DNA of 64,000 nucleotides from Chitinophaga pinensis (GTDB lineage Bacteria; Bacteroidota; Bacteroidia; Chitinophagales; CAMDFR01): NCBI GenBank assembly GCA_945860705.1, contig CAMART010000012.1, positions 1 to 64,000 of the forward strand, read 5' to 3'. Shown piece by piece: positions 1 to 8,765 of this stretch (position 1 is its first letter; each line of letters starts with the position of its first letter). The notes under the pieces were generated by a model. It saw only the letters and a program-made list of their open reading frames with translations, ran no database searches and was not told where the DNA came from. The position numbers and the translations under genes were made by a program.

Positions 1-36
1 AAATGGAAGGCGAAAGCGGGCATTAGAAAAGGTCTT

Positions 37-495
37 CTACTTTTTATTCAACATTTCCTCATACCTTTTTATCCAATCTTGTGGACTCATTTTGCTCACT
101 AGTTGAGCAATAAGTTCATAAGGTATGTCTTCCATTTTTTTAAACCTAACACAGCTTTTACCCATATCTAATTTGCCTTTACTGTGTTTTGGATATTCAG
201 TATTAAACCAATCCAGCAATTTAGAATCTGCATACATGCCCATATGATACAATGCAATAAAGTTTTTTTGTGAAGCTATATTCATAAAAGGCAAAGGCAA
301 TTTTGGATCACAATGATATCCGTTTGGATAGGTTTTGTGAGGCACTACATAGCCTATCATACCGTAGCTCATAAATTCTTCAAATCCTTTTGGTAAATTT
401 TTCTTTATAGTTTTTCTGAGTTTTTCCATTGCTATGCTTCTATCTTCTGGAAGAGAAGCTATATATTCTGCTACGTTTGTTGCTTTTGATGTCAT
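37..495 (-). CDS. DUF1801 domain protein
   Basis: This 152-residue cytosolic protein belongs by sequence to the DUF1801 (YdhG-like) family. The N-terminal stretch VAEYIASLPEDRSIAMEKLR, followed by an EEFMSYGMIGY segment, is the usual family signature. There is no signal peptide or membrane segment. The biochemical role of the family is not established, so none is claimed. The ATG is followed at once by coding-like sequence, and the gene is divergent from the peptidase gene that begins near 563. Confidence 0.85.
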   Translation of the reverse strand: MTSKATNVAEYIASLPEDRSIAMEKLRKTIKKNLPKGFEEFMSYGMIGYVVPHKTYPNGYHCDPKLPLPFMNIASQKNFIALYHMGMYADSKLLDWFNTEYPKHSKGKLDMGKSCVRFKKMEDIPYELIAQLVSKMSPQDWIKRYEEMLNKK

Positions 496-562
496 ATATA
501 TATTATTTTGATATGTAAATATATTTTCTAAAATTGTAATATTGTATACTCAAATAAATAAA

Positions 563-2284
563 ATGAAAAAAATTATTGCATTCTTAATTATTCTCTCTTC
601 GTTTTATATTTCTCCTGCTCAAAAAAATGAAGCATTTGAAGAGTATAAATCAATGTTTATAGAAAACTTATGGAAGCTCTATCCTGAGTGGGCTACCAAT
701 AGTGGCTACTATAAATATAATCACATACTCACTATACCTAATGAAGCTTTTAGGCAAAATCAATTAGATTTTTCAAAAGCAGGACTTGCCAAACTAGAAT
801 TAATAGATTTCAACAAATTGAGCCTGAGCGACAAAACCGATTATTACTTAATGCGAGATTTTATGCAGAGTATTCCTTGGCAAGTAAATACACAGAAAGA
901 ATACGAGTGGAATCCTAGCAATTACAATGTGAGTGGCGATTTTTCTTATATACTCTATACAGAATATGCTCCACTGATAGATAGACTGAATACCATCAAT
1001 GAAAAATTGAAATCGGTTCCTGCTTATTTTGAAGAAGCAAAAAAAAACATAAAAAATCCTACACTTGAACATACAAAACTTGCTATAGACCAAAATAAAA
1101 ACAGTATTGATGTATTTGATGAGGAGATACTTAAAGCTGTAGAAAAATCAAGCCTTAGAGAAGATGAAAAAAACGATTTATATGAAAATTGTAAAAAAGC
1201 AAAAACTGCAATATTGAGTTATGTGAGTTTTTTAGAAAAGCTACATAACCCAACTCCTAGAAGCTATAGACTTGGAAATGAATTATATGCTCAAAAGTTT
1301 TTGAATAATATACAAAGCGAATATAGTGCAGACCAGATATATAAAATGGCTTTAGAAAGAAAAAAATATTTGCACGAGCAAATGTATGCTACTACACGAA
1401 CTCTTTGGAAAGACTATTTCACAAATATTGCTATACCAAACGATACGCTTCTAGCTAACAAGATGATGATAGATACTTTGTCTGTGCAACATGTAAAGGC
1501 TGAAGATTTTCAATCGAGTATAGAAAAACATATTCCATTGTTAGTAGATTTTATAAACAAAAAACAACTCATCTATCTAGACCCAAGCAAACCACTAGAA
1601 GTGCGCAAAGAACCTGCATATATGGCTGGAGTAGCTGGAGCCAGCATCAGTAGCCCTGGACCATATGACAAAAACGGAAAAACGTTTTATAATGTAGGCT
1701 CGCTAGAAGGCTGGAGTGATGCAGAAAAGGAAAGTTATTTGAGAGAGTATAACAATTATATTTTGCAGATACTCGATATACACGAAGCAATACCTGGACA
1801 CTATACACAGGGGATATATGCCAATCAATCTCCTAGTTTAATAAAATCAATATTGGGCAATGGCACTATGATAGAAGGATGGGCGGTATACTCAGAACTT
1901 ATGATGATAGAAAATGGATATGGAAATAATACACCTGAAATGTGGCTGATGTATTACAAATGGAATCTTAGAAGTACTTGTAATACTATTTTAGATATCG
2001 GTGTTCATACCCAAAACATGAGTAAAGAAGATGCCATAAGTTTGCTTACCAAACAAGCTTTTCAACAAGAAGCAGAAGCAAATGGAAAATGGAATAGAGT
2101 GCAACTTAGTAGTGTGCAATTATGTAGTTATTTTACTGGATTTAAAGAAATCATCGATTTACGAGAGGCCTACAAAAAAATGAAAGGATCAAAATATAGT
2201 CTAAAAGAATTTAATGAAAAATTTCTTAGCTATGGAAGTGTGCCTGTCAAATATATAAAAGAATTGATGTTAAACGAAAAATAA
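563..2284 (+). CDS. Secreted DUF885 family peptidase-like protein
   Basis: I place the start at the ATG at 563, not an in-frame TTG 21 bases upstream, because MKKIIAFLIILSSFYISPAQ is then a clean signal peptide. The mature part of this 573-residue protein is a DUF885 domain. It carries an HEAIPGH zinc-binding-type motif (residues 407-413) and an EGWAVYSE segment about 30 residues later, which would supply the glutamate ligand. The family is thought to be gluzincin-like metallopeptidases acting outside the cytoplasm; the substrate is unknown. trmB follows after 9 bases, so the two may be cotranscribed. Confidence 0.88.
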   Translation: MKKIIAFLIILSSFYISPAQKNEAFEEYKSMFIENLWKLYPEWATNSGYYKYNHILTIPNEAFRQNQLDFSKAGLAKLELIDFNKLSLSDKTDYYLMRDFMQSIPWQVNTQKEYEWNPSNYNVSGDFSYILYTEYAPLIDRLNTINEKLKSVPAYFEEAKKNIKNPTLEHTKLAIDQNKNSIDVFDEEILKAVEKSSLREDEKNDLYENCKKAKTAILSYVSFLEKLHNPTPRSYRLGNELYAQKFLNNIQSEYSADQIYKMALERKKYLHEQMYATTRTLWKDYFTNIAIPNDTLLANKMMIDTLSVQHVKAEDFQSSIEKHIPLLVDFINKKQLIYLDPSKPLEVRKEPAYMAGVAGASISSPGPYDKNGKTFYNVGSLEGWSDAEKESYLREYNNYILQILDIHEAIPGHYTQGIYANQSPSLIKSILGNGTMIEGWAVYSELMMIENGYGNNTPEMWLMYYKWNLRSTCNTILDIGVHTQNMSKEDAISLLTKQAFQQEAEANGKWNRVQLSSVQLCSYFTGFKEIIDLREAYKKMKGSKYSLKEFNEKFLSYGSVPVKYIKELMLNEK

Positions 2285-2293
2285 AAAACGAAT

Positions 2294-2980
2294 ATGGCAA
2301 AGGCTAAAATGAAAAAATTGAGCGAAGTAAGTACCTTCCCATTTGTATTTGAAAATAAAGATTTTTTAAACCCAGGATTGACGAATCATCTATGTGAAAA
2401 AATAGATTTGAAAAACAAATGGAAAGAAGTAGTTTTTAAAAACAATCATCCTATTACGATAGAGTTAGCTTGTGGCAAGGCAGATTATACCATTTCACTA
2501 GCTCAAAAATTTCCTAATATCAATTTTTTGGGTGTAGATATAAAAGGCGATAGACTATGGAAAGGCTCAAAAAGAGTCGTAGAATTAGGACTTACGAATG
2601 TAGCTTTTCTTAGAACTAAAATAGAACAAATAGATTTATTTATAGGTAAAGGAGAAATAGATGAAATGTGGATCACTTTTCCAGATCCTTTTCCCAAAAA
2701 AGGAGATATTAATAGAAGATTGACTTATCCTAGCTTTTTAGAAAAATATAAATCTATAGTAAAAGAAAATGGATTGTTTCATTTCAAAACAGATGCCATT
2801 GATTTGTTTGATTATAGCGAAGAAACTATAAGAGATTTTGGATTTGAACTATTGAGAGTAGAGCGAGATATATACGGAAATAATCTTGCAGATGAAATCA
2901 CTTCTATCAAAACTTTTTATGAACTCATGCATCTTGAAGATAACAGAACCATCAATTATCTACAAGCTATTATCAAATAA
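2294..2980 (+). CDS. trmB: tRNA (guanine-N7)-methyltransferase
   Basis: TrmB uses S-adenosylmethionine to methylate N7 of guanine 46 in the variable loop of tRNA. The 228-residue protein has the SAM-binding motif ELACGKADYTISLA, the acidic GVDIKGDRLWKG segment and the family signature WITFPDPFPKKGDINRRLT, where the Asp and Pro residues line the active site. The length is normal. The stop codon overlaps the ATG of the next gene by one base (TAATG), which suggests translational coupling with the alkyltransferase-like gene. Confidence 0.95.
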   Translation: MAKAKMKKLSEVSTFPFVFENKDFLNPGLTNHLCEKIDLKNKWKEVVFKNNHPITIELACGKADYTISLAQKFPNINFLGVDIKGDRLWKGSKRVVELGLTNVAFLRTKIEQIDLFIGKGEIDEMWITFPDPFPKKGDINRRLTYPSFLEKYKSIVKENGLFHFKTDAIDLFDYSEETIRDFGFELLRVERDIYGNNLADEITSIKTFYELMHLEDNRTINYLQAIIK

Positions 2981-3327
2981 TGAATACAAAAAAATCGAGT
3001 ACCGACTATAGTTTTTTTGAAAACGTGTATGATGTAGTAAGAAAAATTCCTAAAGGGAAAGTATGTACTTATGGACTAATTGCAAACTATCTTGGTAGTA
3101 AACAAGGAGCACGTATGGTAGGATGGGCTATGAATGGAGCACATCAAATAAAACCAAAAGTACCTGCACATAGAGTAGTAAACAGAAATGGTATGCTCAC
3201 TGGCAAACATCATTTTGAAACAAACAATGCCATGCAAAAAGCTTTAGAGAAAGAAGGAATAATAATCAAAGATGATATTATTCAAAATTTAGAAAAACAT
3301 ATTTGGGATCCTTTAATGAAACTATAA
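2980..3327 (+). CDS. Alkyltransferase-like protein (ATL)
   Basis: This 115-residue protein matches the DNA-binding C-terminal domain of O6-alkylguanine-DNA alkyltransferase. The active-site motif PCHRV is PAHRVV here (residues 62-67), so the alkyl-accepting cysteine is replaced by Ala63. The helix-turn-helix and arginine finger region (GARMVGWAMNG, Arg45) and Tyr31 are kept. Proteins of this kind bind O6-alkylguanine without repairing it and hand the lesion to nucleotide excision repair. That route is plausible because uvrA and a UvrD-type helicase are in the same window. It overlaps trmB by one base and ends at a hairpin terminator. Confidence 0.9.
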   Translation: MNTKKSSTDYSFFENVYDVVRKIPKGKVCTYGLIANYLGSKQGARMVGWAMNGAHQIKPKVPAHRVVNRNGMLTGKHHFETNNAMQKALEKEGIIIKDDIIQNLEKHIWDPLMKL

Positions 3328-3337
3328 CAAATAAAAA

Positions 3338-3360
3338 AAACCTGCTCATTGAGCAGGTTT
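3338..3360. terminator. Bidirectional intrinsic terminator
   Basis: An 11-bp perfect stem (AAACCTGCTCA, one-base loop centre, TGAGCAGGTTT) has A-rich sequence before it and a T-rich stretch after it. It lies between two convergent genes and can end transcripts from either side. The tight centre means the real loop opens to a few bases. Confidence 0.85.
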
Positions 3361-3384
3361 AATATTTTGAAAATTTATTTTTGA

Positions 3385-3795
3385 TTATTCTGCAGATGCT
3401 GACATTGAAGATTGCATTTCAGATGCAGGGTAGTATCTCATTACGCCATCTTTATCTATTACCGCTACTCTGTAGTATACACCCTCGTTACCTGATACTG
3501 GATATTTATCTATTGCTGTATATTTACCGTCTGCTATTGTAGCTATTTCTGTAGAAGCAAAAGTTTTGATTTGTCTAAATTCTTCGCCCAATACAGTACC
3601 TCTTTCTATTGTCATTTCTTTGATGTTTTCAGGATGTTTGAAATACATATCTAAAGTTACTGTAGCACCATTTTTAGCTGGCTCTATTACCACGTCTCTA
3701 GTCATTTTAGATATTTTATCGCTATTATTAGCAATCATTACAGTTGTTAGAAGTAGTATAGTTAGTAAGCTAATTGATGTTTTAATTGTTTTCAT
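3385..3795 (-). CDS. Exported hypothetical protein
   Basis: I start this at the ATG that gives MKTIKTSISLLTILLLTTVMIANN, a good signal peptide, rather than 66 bases upstream, where the extra residues are basic and unlike a leader. The mature 110 or so residues are beta-rich, with a YYRVAVIDKDGVMRYYPAS segment near the end that resembles a fibronectin-like strand pair. I do not recognise a named family. The gene is monocistronic, ends at the shared hairpin terminator, and is probably periplasmic or secreted. Confidence 0.75.
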   Translation of the reverse strand: MKTIKTSISLLTILLLTTVMIANNSDKISKMTRDVVIEPAKNGATVTLDMYFKHPENIKEMTIERGTVLGEEFRQIKTFASTEIATIADGKYTAIDKYPVSGNEGVYYRVAVIDKDGVMRYYPASEMQSSMSASAE

Positions 3796-3973
3796 AATTA
3801 TTAGTTTAATGATGTTTTTTTTATTTGTTGGTTTATATCTTCTTTTACTCTTGAAAAACAAAAAGGTTACAAAATCTTTAAAAAAAAGAAATAAAGATTG
3901 TAACTACTTGAAATTCAATATATAATTTTTTATTAAAAAAAATTATTAATATGTTTTTTTCATAAAAACAATG

Positions 3974-3981
3974 TACATTTG
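3974..3981 (+). promoter_or_regulatory. Bacteroidota -7 element for ECF sigma operon
   Basis: TACATTTG matches the TAnnTTTG -7 consensus of the Bacteroidota housekeeping sigma factor and ends 9 bases before the sigma-factor ATG. No clear -33 TTTG is seen at the usual distance, so this is tentative. The leader would be very short. Confidence 0.45.
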
Positions 3982-3990
3982 ATGTTATAG

Positions 3991-4581
3991 ATGGCTTTTT
4001 GGAATAAAAAAGAAATAATAGAAGATACGGATGCTGATCTTATAGATAAGTACAGAAATTCTAATGATCTTATATATATAGGTAAGCTATATACACGATA
4101 CACTACCTTAGTATATGGTGTAGCCATGAAATATCTCAGAGATGAAGACTTGGCTAAAGATGCTACCATGCAAGTATTTGAAAATCTAATTTCATTACTC
4201 AAAAAACATCAGGTAGAAAACTTTAAAGCATGGCTTCATACTATAGTAAAGAATCATTGTCTTATGGAGTTAAGAAAGAAGAATCAGGCTAATACGAGTA
4301 GCTATGATACTTTAGTAGAAAATGCTACTATAGATATGGAAAAGGAGGAAGTTTCTCATCTAGATGATAAAATAGAAAAAGAAAAAGATTTGGAATTGCT
4401 AGATCAAGCTATGATAGGATTAAAAGACGACCAAAAACTTTGTGTTGAGTTGTTTTATTTAAAAGATAAATCATACAATGAAATAGCAAATATTACTGGA
4501 TTTGATATAAAACAAGTAAAGAGCCATATACAAAATGGAAAACGCAACTTGAAAATATTAATGGAACAAAATGGAAAATAA
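3991..4581 (+). CDS. ECF RNA polymerase sigma factor
   Basis: A 196-residue sigma-70-family protein of the extracytoplasmic-function type. Region 2 is at about residues 28-90, with the LYTRYTTLVYGVAMKYLRDE and MQVFENL helices. Region 4 is at about 140-188 and ends in a helix-turn-helix (YNEIANITGFDIKQVKSHIQNGKRNLK). A charged linker of about 45 residues joins them. Its stop lies inside the start of the next gene (11-base overlap), which is a membrane protein, so this is a sigma/anti-sigma pair. The target regulon cannot be seen from this window. Confidence 0.93.
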   Translation: MAFWNKKEIIEDTDADLIDKYRNSNDLIYIGKLYTRYTTLVYGVAMKYLRDEDLAKDATMQVFENLISLLKKHQVENFKAWLHTIVKNHCLMELRKKNQANTSSYDTLVENATIDMEKEEVSHLDDKIEKEKDLELLDQAMIGLKDDQKLCVELFYLKDKSYNEIANITGFDIKQVKSHIQNGKRNLKILMEQNGK

Positions 4582-5860
4582 GGAAATATTGTCATCGATT
4601 AATAATGATATACTCTTGAGGTATATTCATGGCACTGCATCAGAAGCTGAAAAAGCACTGATAGATAGCACTATGAAAGAAGATGAGTTTTTGCAAGATG
4701 CTATTGAGGGATTAAAACTATCTAGCAATCCTCTATTGATAACGAATGCTGTCGCTACTATCAATAATTCTATATGTGTAAAATCTGGTTATATTATACC
4801 TAAATCAGGTGCTGGCATAAAGCTACCTGCTTTATCTACCAAAGCAATAATGAGTATAGCTGCAAGTATTGTGATTATTGCTGGCACATATTTATTGGCC
4901 AATACACTCATAAAAAACAAATCTAAAATAGCACAAAATAAAATAGAAGCCGAAGCTCCTAAAGAAGAAAATAAAGAAATAATCTTATCTAATGAAGTAG
5001 TGACAATAACAAAAGATGAAGCTCCTACAATTTCACCAACTACAACTAATTCAGAATTAAATGTAAACAATAATCCGATTGGCACTTTAAATAATACAGA
5101 TGAAAAATCTATAGAATCAAATGGCACAGCGAGTGATGCTATCTCTACTAATCAAAATAGCACCTACACGTGGACACTCCCTACTGCAGTGAATAAAAAT
5201 AATGAAACCGCAAATAGAAAAACGATCAAAGGGCAAATTGTAGATAGCAAAACTAAAACTCCTATATCTGGTGTAAATGTAATAGCAGGAAATACTACCA
5301 CTCTTTCTTCTCAAAATGGATATTATGAAATAGCCGTAGATGATGCAAATACAGAAATAGAGTTTTCTAAACCAAACTACAAAGACCAAGCAAAAAAAAT
5401 AAATGCTTCTAATGTAAAAACAGTAAATGTAGAACTGAATCAAGGATTTATAACTGATGTGGTAGCTTCTGAAGAAAATAATAAACTAGAAACAGTTAAA
5501 GAAAAAGCAGTGAGTGACCCAGTAGAATTCAAACAAGGATTGGATGAATATAGTAATCAAGAATACGATAAGGCTATCAAATCTTTTGATAAAGTACTAC
5601 AAAAAAACCCAAACAATTTAGAAGCAAATTACTATAACGGATTGGCAAATGTAAGTGCAAATAAAAACACTAAAGCGCTAGGGTATTTTAATAAAGTGAT
5701 CAAAAGTAATAATAAATATACTGATGATGCTAAATGGCAAAAAGCACAAATACTTTTGCAACAAAATAATAATACCGAAGCTAAGGCTGTATTAGAAGAC
5801 TTGAAAAAATCTGCTAAATATAAAGAGCAAGCAGAAAAACTTTTACTCAATCAAAAATAG
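4571..5860 (+). CDS. Probable anti-sigma factor with CarboxypepD-reg and TPR domains
   Basis: The gene overlaps the sigma factor gene by 11 bases. The 429-residue product has a short cytoplasmic N-terminus of about 90 residues of the kind that holds ECF sigma factors, one transmembrane helix (about 92-111), and a low-complexity Asn/Thr/Glu linker. A carboxypeptidase-regulatory-like beta-sandwich follows (about 217-292, KGQIVDSKTKTPISGVNV). The C-terminus has tetratricopeptide repeats (about 320-415). The periplasmic part could sense an envelope partner. No classical zinc anti-sigma HxxxCxxC motif is visible, so the anti-sigma role rests on gene order, topology and overlap. Confidence 0.8.
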   Translation: MENKEILSSINNDILLRYIHGTASEAEKALIDSTMKEDEFLQDAIEGLKLSSNPLLITNAVATINNSICVKSGYIIPKSGAGIKLPALSTKAIMSIAASIVIIAGTYLLANTLIKNKSKIAQNKIEAEAPKEENKEIILSNEVVTITKDEAPTISPTTTNSELNVNNNPIGTLNNTDEKSIESNGTASDAISTNQNSTYTWTLPTAVNKNNETANRKTIKGQIVDSKTKTPISGVNVIAGNTTTLSSQNGYYEIAVDDANTEIEFSKPNYKDQAKKINASNVKTVNVELNQGFITDVVASEENNKLETVKEKAVSDPVEFKQGLDEYSNQEYDKAIKSFDKVLQKNPNNLEANYYNGLANVSANKNTKALGYFNKVIKSNNKYTDDAKWQKAQILLQQNNNTEAKAVLEDLKKSAKYKEQAEKLLLNQK

Positions 5861-5865
5861 GACTC

Positions 5866-6600
5866 ATGTGTAGTGCTGGTGCCTCTGCCAAAAAAGTTTC
5901 TGAAGACTATAAAGCTATCTTGGCTATAGAAAGCTTAGATGAATTACTCCCTGCTAGATTTCATTTTTCTGCATATAGCTTTCCTAAAGTCTATACTATC
6001 AAACAAGAAAAGTCAAATGCTATATCTTATTCTCATTGGGGATTGATTCCCTCTTTTATCTCCAACTGGCAAAAGGCACAAGAATTTAAAACTCAAACCA
6101 TCAATGCAAAATCAGAAACTATTTTTGAAAAAATTTCTTTTAAAGATTCTATATATGATAAACGTTGCATCATATGTATGGATGGATTTTTTGAATACCA
6201 ACACATCGGTAAAGAAAAAACACCATACTATATTTTTCCTAAAGAGCAGGAGCAGTTCTTGATGGGAGGCATTTATAATGATTGGGTAAATACAGAAACA
6301 GGTGAAGTCTATTCTACAGCTTCAATTATTACTACAGAAGCCAATGAACTCATGAGCGAAATACATAATAAAAAAAAACGTATGCCTCTTTTATTTGATG
6401 CAGAAGATGCAAAAAATTGGCTACAAAAAGACCTAAATAAAAATGATATTACTGACCTCATGAAAATCTATGGTACAGAAAAAATGAATGCACACAAAAT
6501 CAATAAAGAGTTGCTTTCAATAAAAAAGCTAGACGAAAAAAACGAAAATATTATAAAACCCTTTATAAATAACACTCCTAAGCAACAGAGTTTATTTTAA
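5866..6600 (+). CDS. SRAP domain protein (HMCES/YedK family)
   Basis: SRAP proteins attach covalently through Cys2 to abasic sites in single-stranded DNA and shield them. The 244-residue product begins MCSAGA, keeping the required Cys2, which becomes N-terminal after Met removal. It also has an Asn at about 80 (INAKSET), a Glu at about 110 (DGFFEYQ) and the histidine motif IHNKKKRMP at about 167. The first motif is MCSAGASA rather than the common MCGRY, which I have seen in other members. It starts 5 bases after the anti-sigma gene and its end overlaps the convergent kynureninase by 4 bases. Confidence 0.9.
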   Translation: MCSAGASAKKVSEDYKAILAIESLDELLPARFHFSAYSFPKVYTIKQEKSNAISYSHWGLIPSFISNWQKAQEFKTQTINAKSETIFEKISFKDSIYDKRCIICMDGFFEYQHIGKEKTPYYIFPKEQEQFLMGGIYNDWVNTETGEVYSTASIITTEANELMSEIHNKKKRMPLLFDAEDAKNWLQKDLNKNDITDLMKIYGTEKMNAHKINKELLSIKKLDEKNENIIKPFINNTPKQQSLF

Positions 6601-7883
6601 CTTTTCAATATCTGTACAAAACGATATACTTCTTCAAATGTATTGTACATTGGGGTAGGTGCTACACGTATCACTCCTCCCATACCAAATGCTTCATTAG
6701 GCTCACGCCAATCTGCTATAACATCGTTTGTAGTAAGTTTTTCAAACAGTTGTTTACCATTCGTGCCCGTCATCAAAGAAAGCTGACAGCCTCGCTCTGT
6801 CTCATTTTTTGGAGTAATAATTTTAAACCCTAAATCATTTTCTTTATTGGCTTCTTCTATTAGGTATTCAAGAAAACCTGTAAGTAGCAAACTTTTTTTA
6901 CGAAGATTTTCTATACCTGCTTCATCAAACAATTCAATAGATGCTTTGTGTATAGCCATAGGAAAAATTTGTGCATTGCTCATCTGCCATCCACCAGCAC
7001 CTACTTGTGGCACAAATCCTTTTTGCATTTTAAATCTTGTTTTCTCATCATTGCCCCACCAACCAGCTAATCTAGGAAGATTGGGATTATTGCCATGTCG
7101 CTCATGAACAAATACACCACTAGTTCCACCTGGTCCGCTATTCAAATATTTATAACTACACCAAGTAGCAAAATCTACATTCCATTCGTGTAGTTTCAAA
7201 GGTATATTGCCTGCTGTATGAGCCAAATCAAATCCTACTTGTGCTCCCACACTATGTCCCGCTTTAGTTATTGCTTCTAAATCAAAAAACTGTCCAGTAA
7301 AATAATTGACTCCCCCAAACATCACTAATGCTAATTCATCTTCAAGTTCTTTTATTTTAGCTAGAATATCTTCGGTTCTGAGCGTATATTCTCCTTCTCT
7401 TGGAAGCATTTCTACCAAGCTATGTTCAGGATTATATCCATGTAGTTTTATTTGTTGTTCTACAGCATAGTAGTCACTTGGGAAAGCTCCACCTTCTATC
7501 AATATTTTATTTCGCTTTGCGCTTGGTCTATAAAAACTAATCATCAACAAATTTAAATTGACGCTAAGTGAATTCATTACCACCACTTCGCTTTCTTTTG
7601 CGCCTACTAGGTTTGCAGATTCTTTAGTCAAAAAATGATGATAAGAAAACCAAGGGTTTTTACCATGAAAATGCGCTTCTACTCCGAGTGAAGCCCAATC
7701 GAGCAATTCTTGATCTATCTTTTCTTTTACACGTTTTGGTTGAAGACCTAATGAATTTCCACAAAAATAAATCAGCTCTTTTCCTTCTTTATTTTTTGGT
7801 ATGAAAAATTCATTTCTATATTTTGCTAGTGTGTCTTGCGTGTCAAGTTCTTTTGCGAATGAAAGTGTATTTTGATAATTCAT
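6597..7883 (-). CDS. kynU: Kynureninase
   Basis: A PLP-dependent enzyme that cleaves kynurenine to anthranilate, or 3-hydroxykynurenine to 3-hydroxyanthranilate, with alanine released. The 428-residue length is typical. Visible motifs are the CGNSLGLQPK start, the cofactor-binding GFDLAHTAGN (Asp219, His222) and the Schiff-base Lys245 in CSYKYLNSGPGG. It stands alone here. A cyclase-family protein that could be the preceding formamidase is at 33.0 kb and nadD is at 61.8 kb, but no tryptophan dioxygenase or kynurenine monooxygenase gene is in the window. Confidence 0.95.
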   Translation of the reverse strand: MNYQNTLSFAKELDTQDTLAKYRNEFFIPKNKEGKELIYFCGNSLGLQPKRVKEKIDQELLDWASLGVEAHFHGKNPWFSYHHFLTKESANLVGAKESEVVVMNSLSVNLNLLMISFYRPSAKRNKILIEGGAFPSDYYAVEQQIKLHGYNPEHSLVEMLPREGEYTLRTEDILAKIKELEDELALVMFGGVNYFTGQFFDLEAITKAGHSVGAQVGFDLAHTAGNIPLKLHEWNVDFATWCSYKYLNSGPGGTSGVFVHERHGNNPNLPRLAGWWGNDEKTRFKMQKGFVPQVGAGGWQMSNAQIFPMAIHKASIELFDEAGIENLRKKSLLLTGFLEYLIEEANKENDLGFKIITPKNETERGCQLSLMTGTNGKQLFEKLTTNDVIADWREPNEAFGMGGVIRVAPTPMYNTFEEVYRFVQILKS

Positions 7884-7947
7884 GTTTCAAAGCTATAAAG
7901 TTTTTTTTATTTAGTAATATTGTATATCAAATTAAATGAATAAATAG

Positions 7948-8712
7948 ATGAAAATTTGTACTTACAATCTCAATGGAATAAGAGCTGCTATGAGCAAAGG
8001 GCTGACACATTGGATACAAGAAACGGACTTTGATGTATATTGTTTTCAAGAGACCAAAGCTCAAGCAGAGCAAATAGAAGTAGGGGCTTTTGAAGCATTG
8101 GGATATAAACACTACTGGTATAGTGCTACAAAAAAAGGATATAGTGGTGTAGGAATCATCTGCAAAGCAGCACCAGACAATGTAGTATATGGCAATGGAA
8201 TCAACTCACATGATTTTGAAGGACGAATGATACGAATCGACTATGGCGATATATCTATTGCTAGTATTTATTATCCGAGTGGCTCAAGTGGAGAAGAAAG
8301 ACAAGGATTTAAAATGATTTTTTTAGAGGAAATGTATGAATACTTAGAAGAACTCAAAAAAACAAGACCCAAACTCATCTTGTGTGGCGACTACAATATT
8401 TGTCATAAAGAAATAGATATACATGACCCTAAAGGAAATAAAGATTCATCTGGTTTTTTGCCTGAAGAACGAGCATGGATGGATAAGTTCTTTGCAGCAG
8501 GTTATGTAGATTCTTTTAGAGCATTTAATCAAAATCCACATGAATATACTTGGTGGAGCTATAGAGCTGGCGCAAGAGGCAATAACAAAGGCTGGCGGAT
8601 AGATTATATAGCAGTGACTGAAAATCTAAAATCTAAACTAAACAATGCAAAGATTTTTCAATCAGCGATGCACTCCGATCATTGTCCGAGCTATATAGAT
8701 ATAGAGATATAA
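7948..8712 (+). CDS. xth: Exodeoxyribonuclease III
   Basis: A 254-residue apurinic/apyrimidinic endonuclease and 3'-5' exonuclease of the ExoIII family, acting in base excision repair. Active-site landmarks are Asn7 (TYNLNGIRAA), Glu35 (CFQETKAQ), GDYNICHKEIDIH (Asp and Asn ligands), the WRIDYIAVT segment and the terminal DHCPSYIDI His-Asp pair. All catalytic residues appear present. It is divergent from kynU across a 64-base AT-rich gap. Confidence 0.95.
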   Translation: MKICTYNLNGIRAAMSKGLTHWIQETDFDVYCFQETKAQAEQIEVGAFEALGYKHYWYSATKKGYSGVGIICKAAPDNVVYGNGINSHDFEGRMIRIDYGDISIASIYYPSGSSGEERQGFKMIFLEEMYEYLEELKKTRPKLILCGDYNICHKEIDIHDPKGNKDSSGFLPEERAWMDKFFAAGYVDSFRAFNQNPHEYTWWSYRAGARGNNKGWRIDYIAVTENLKSKLNNAKIFQSAMHSDHCPSYIDIEI

Positions 8713-8765
8713 AATATAATAATTAATTACTTTTTCTTAACTTTAGTTTTTACTAAACTCTTTTT

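Noticed and set aside
3566-3925. A hydrophobic 119-codon ORF opposite the exported protein
   Set aside because: Its hydrophobicity arises from the complement of a signal peptide and Lys-rich tail; the minus-strand gene has the terminator and a real start.
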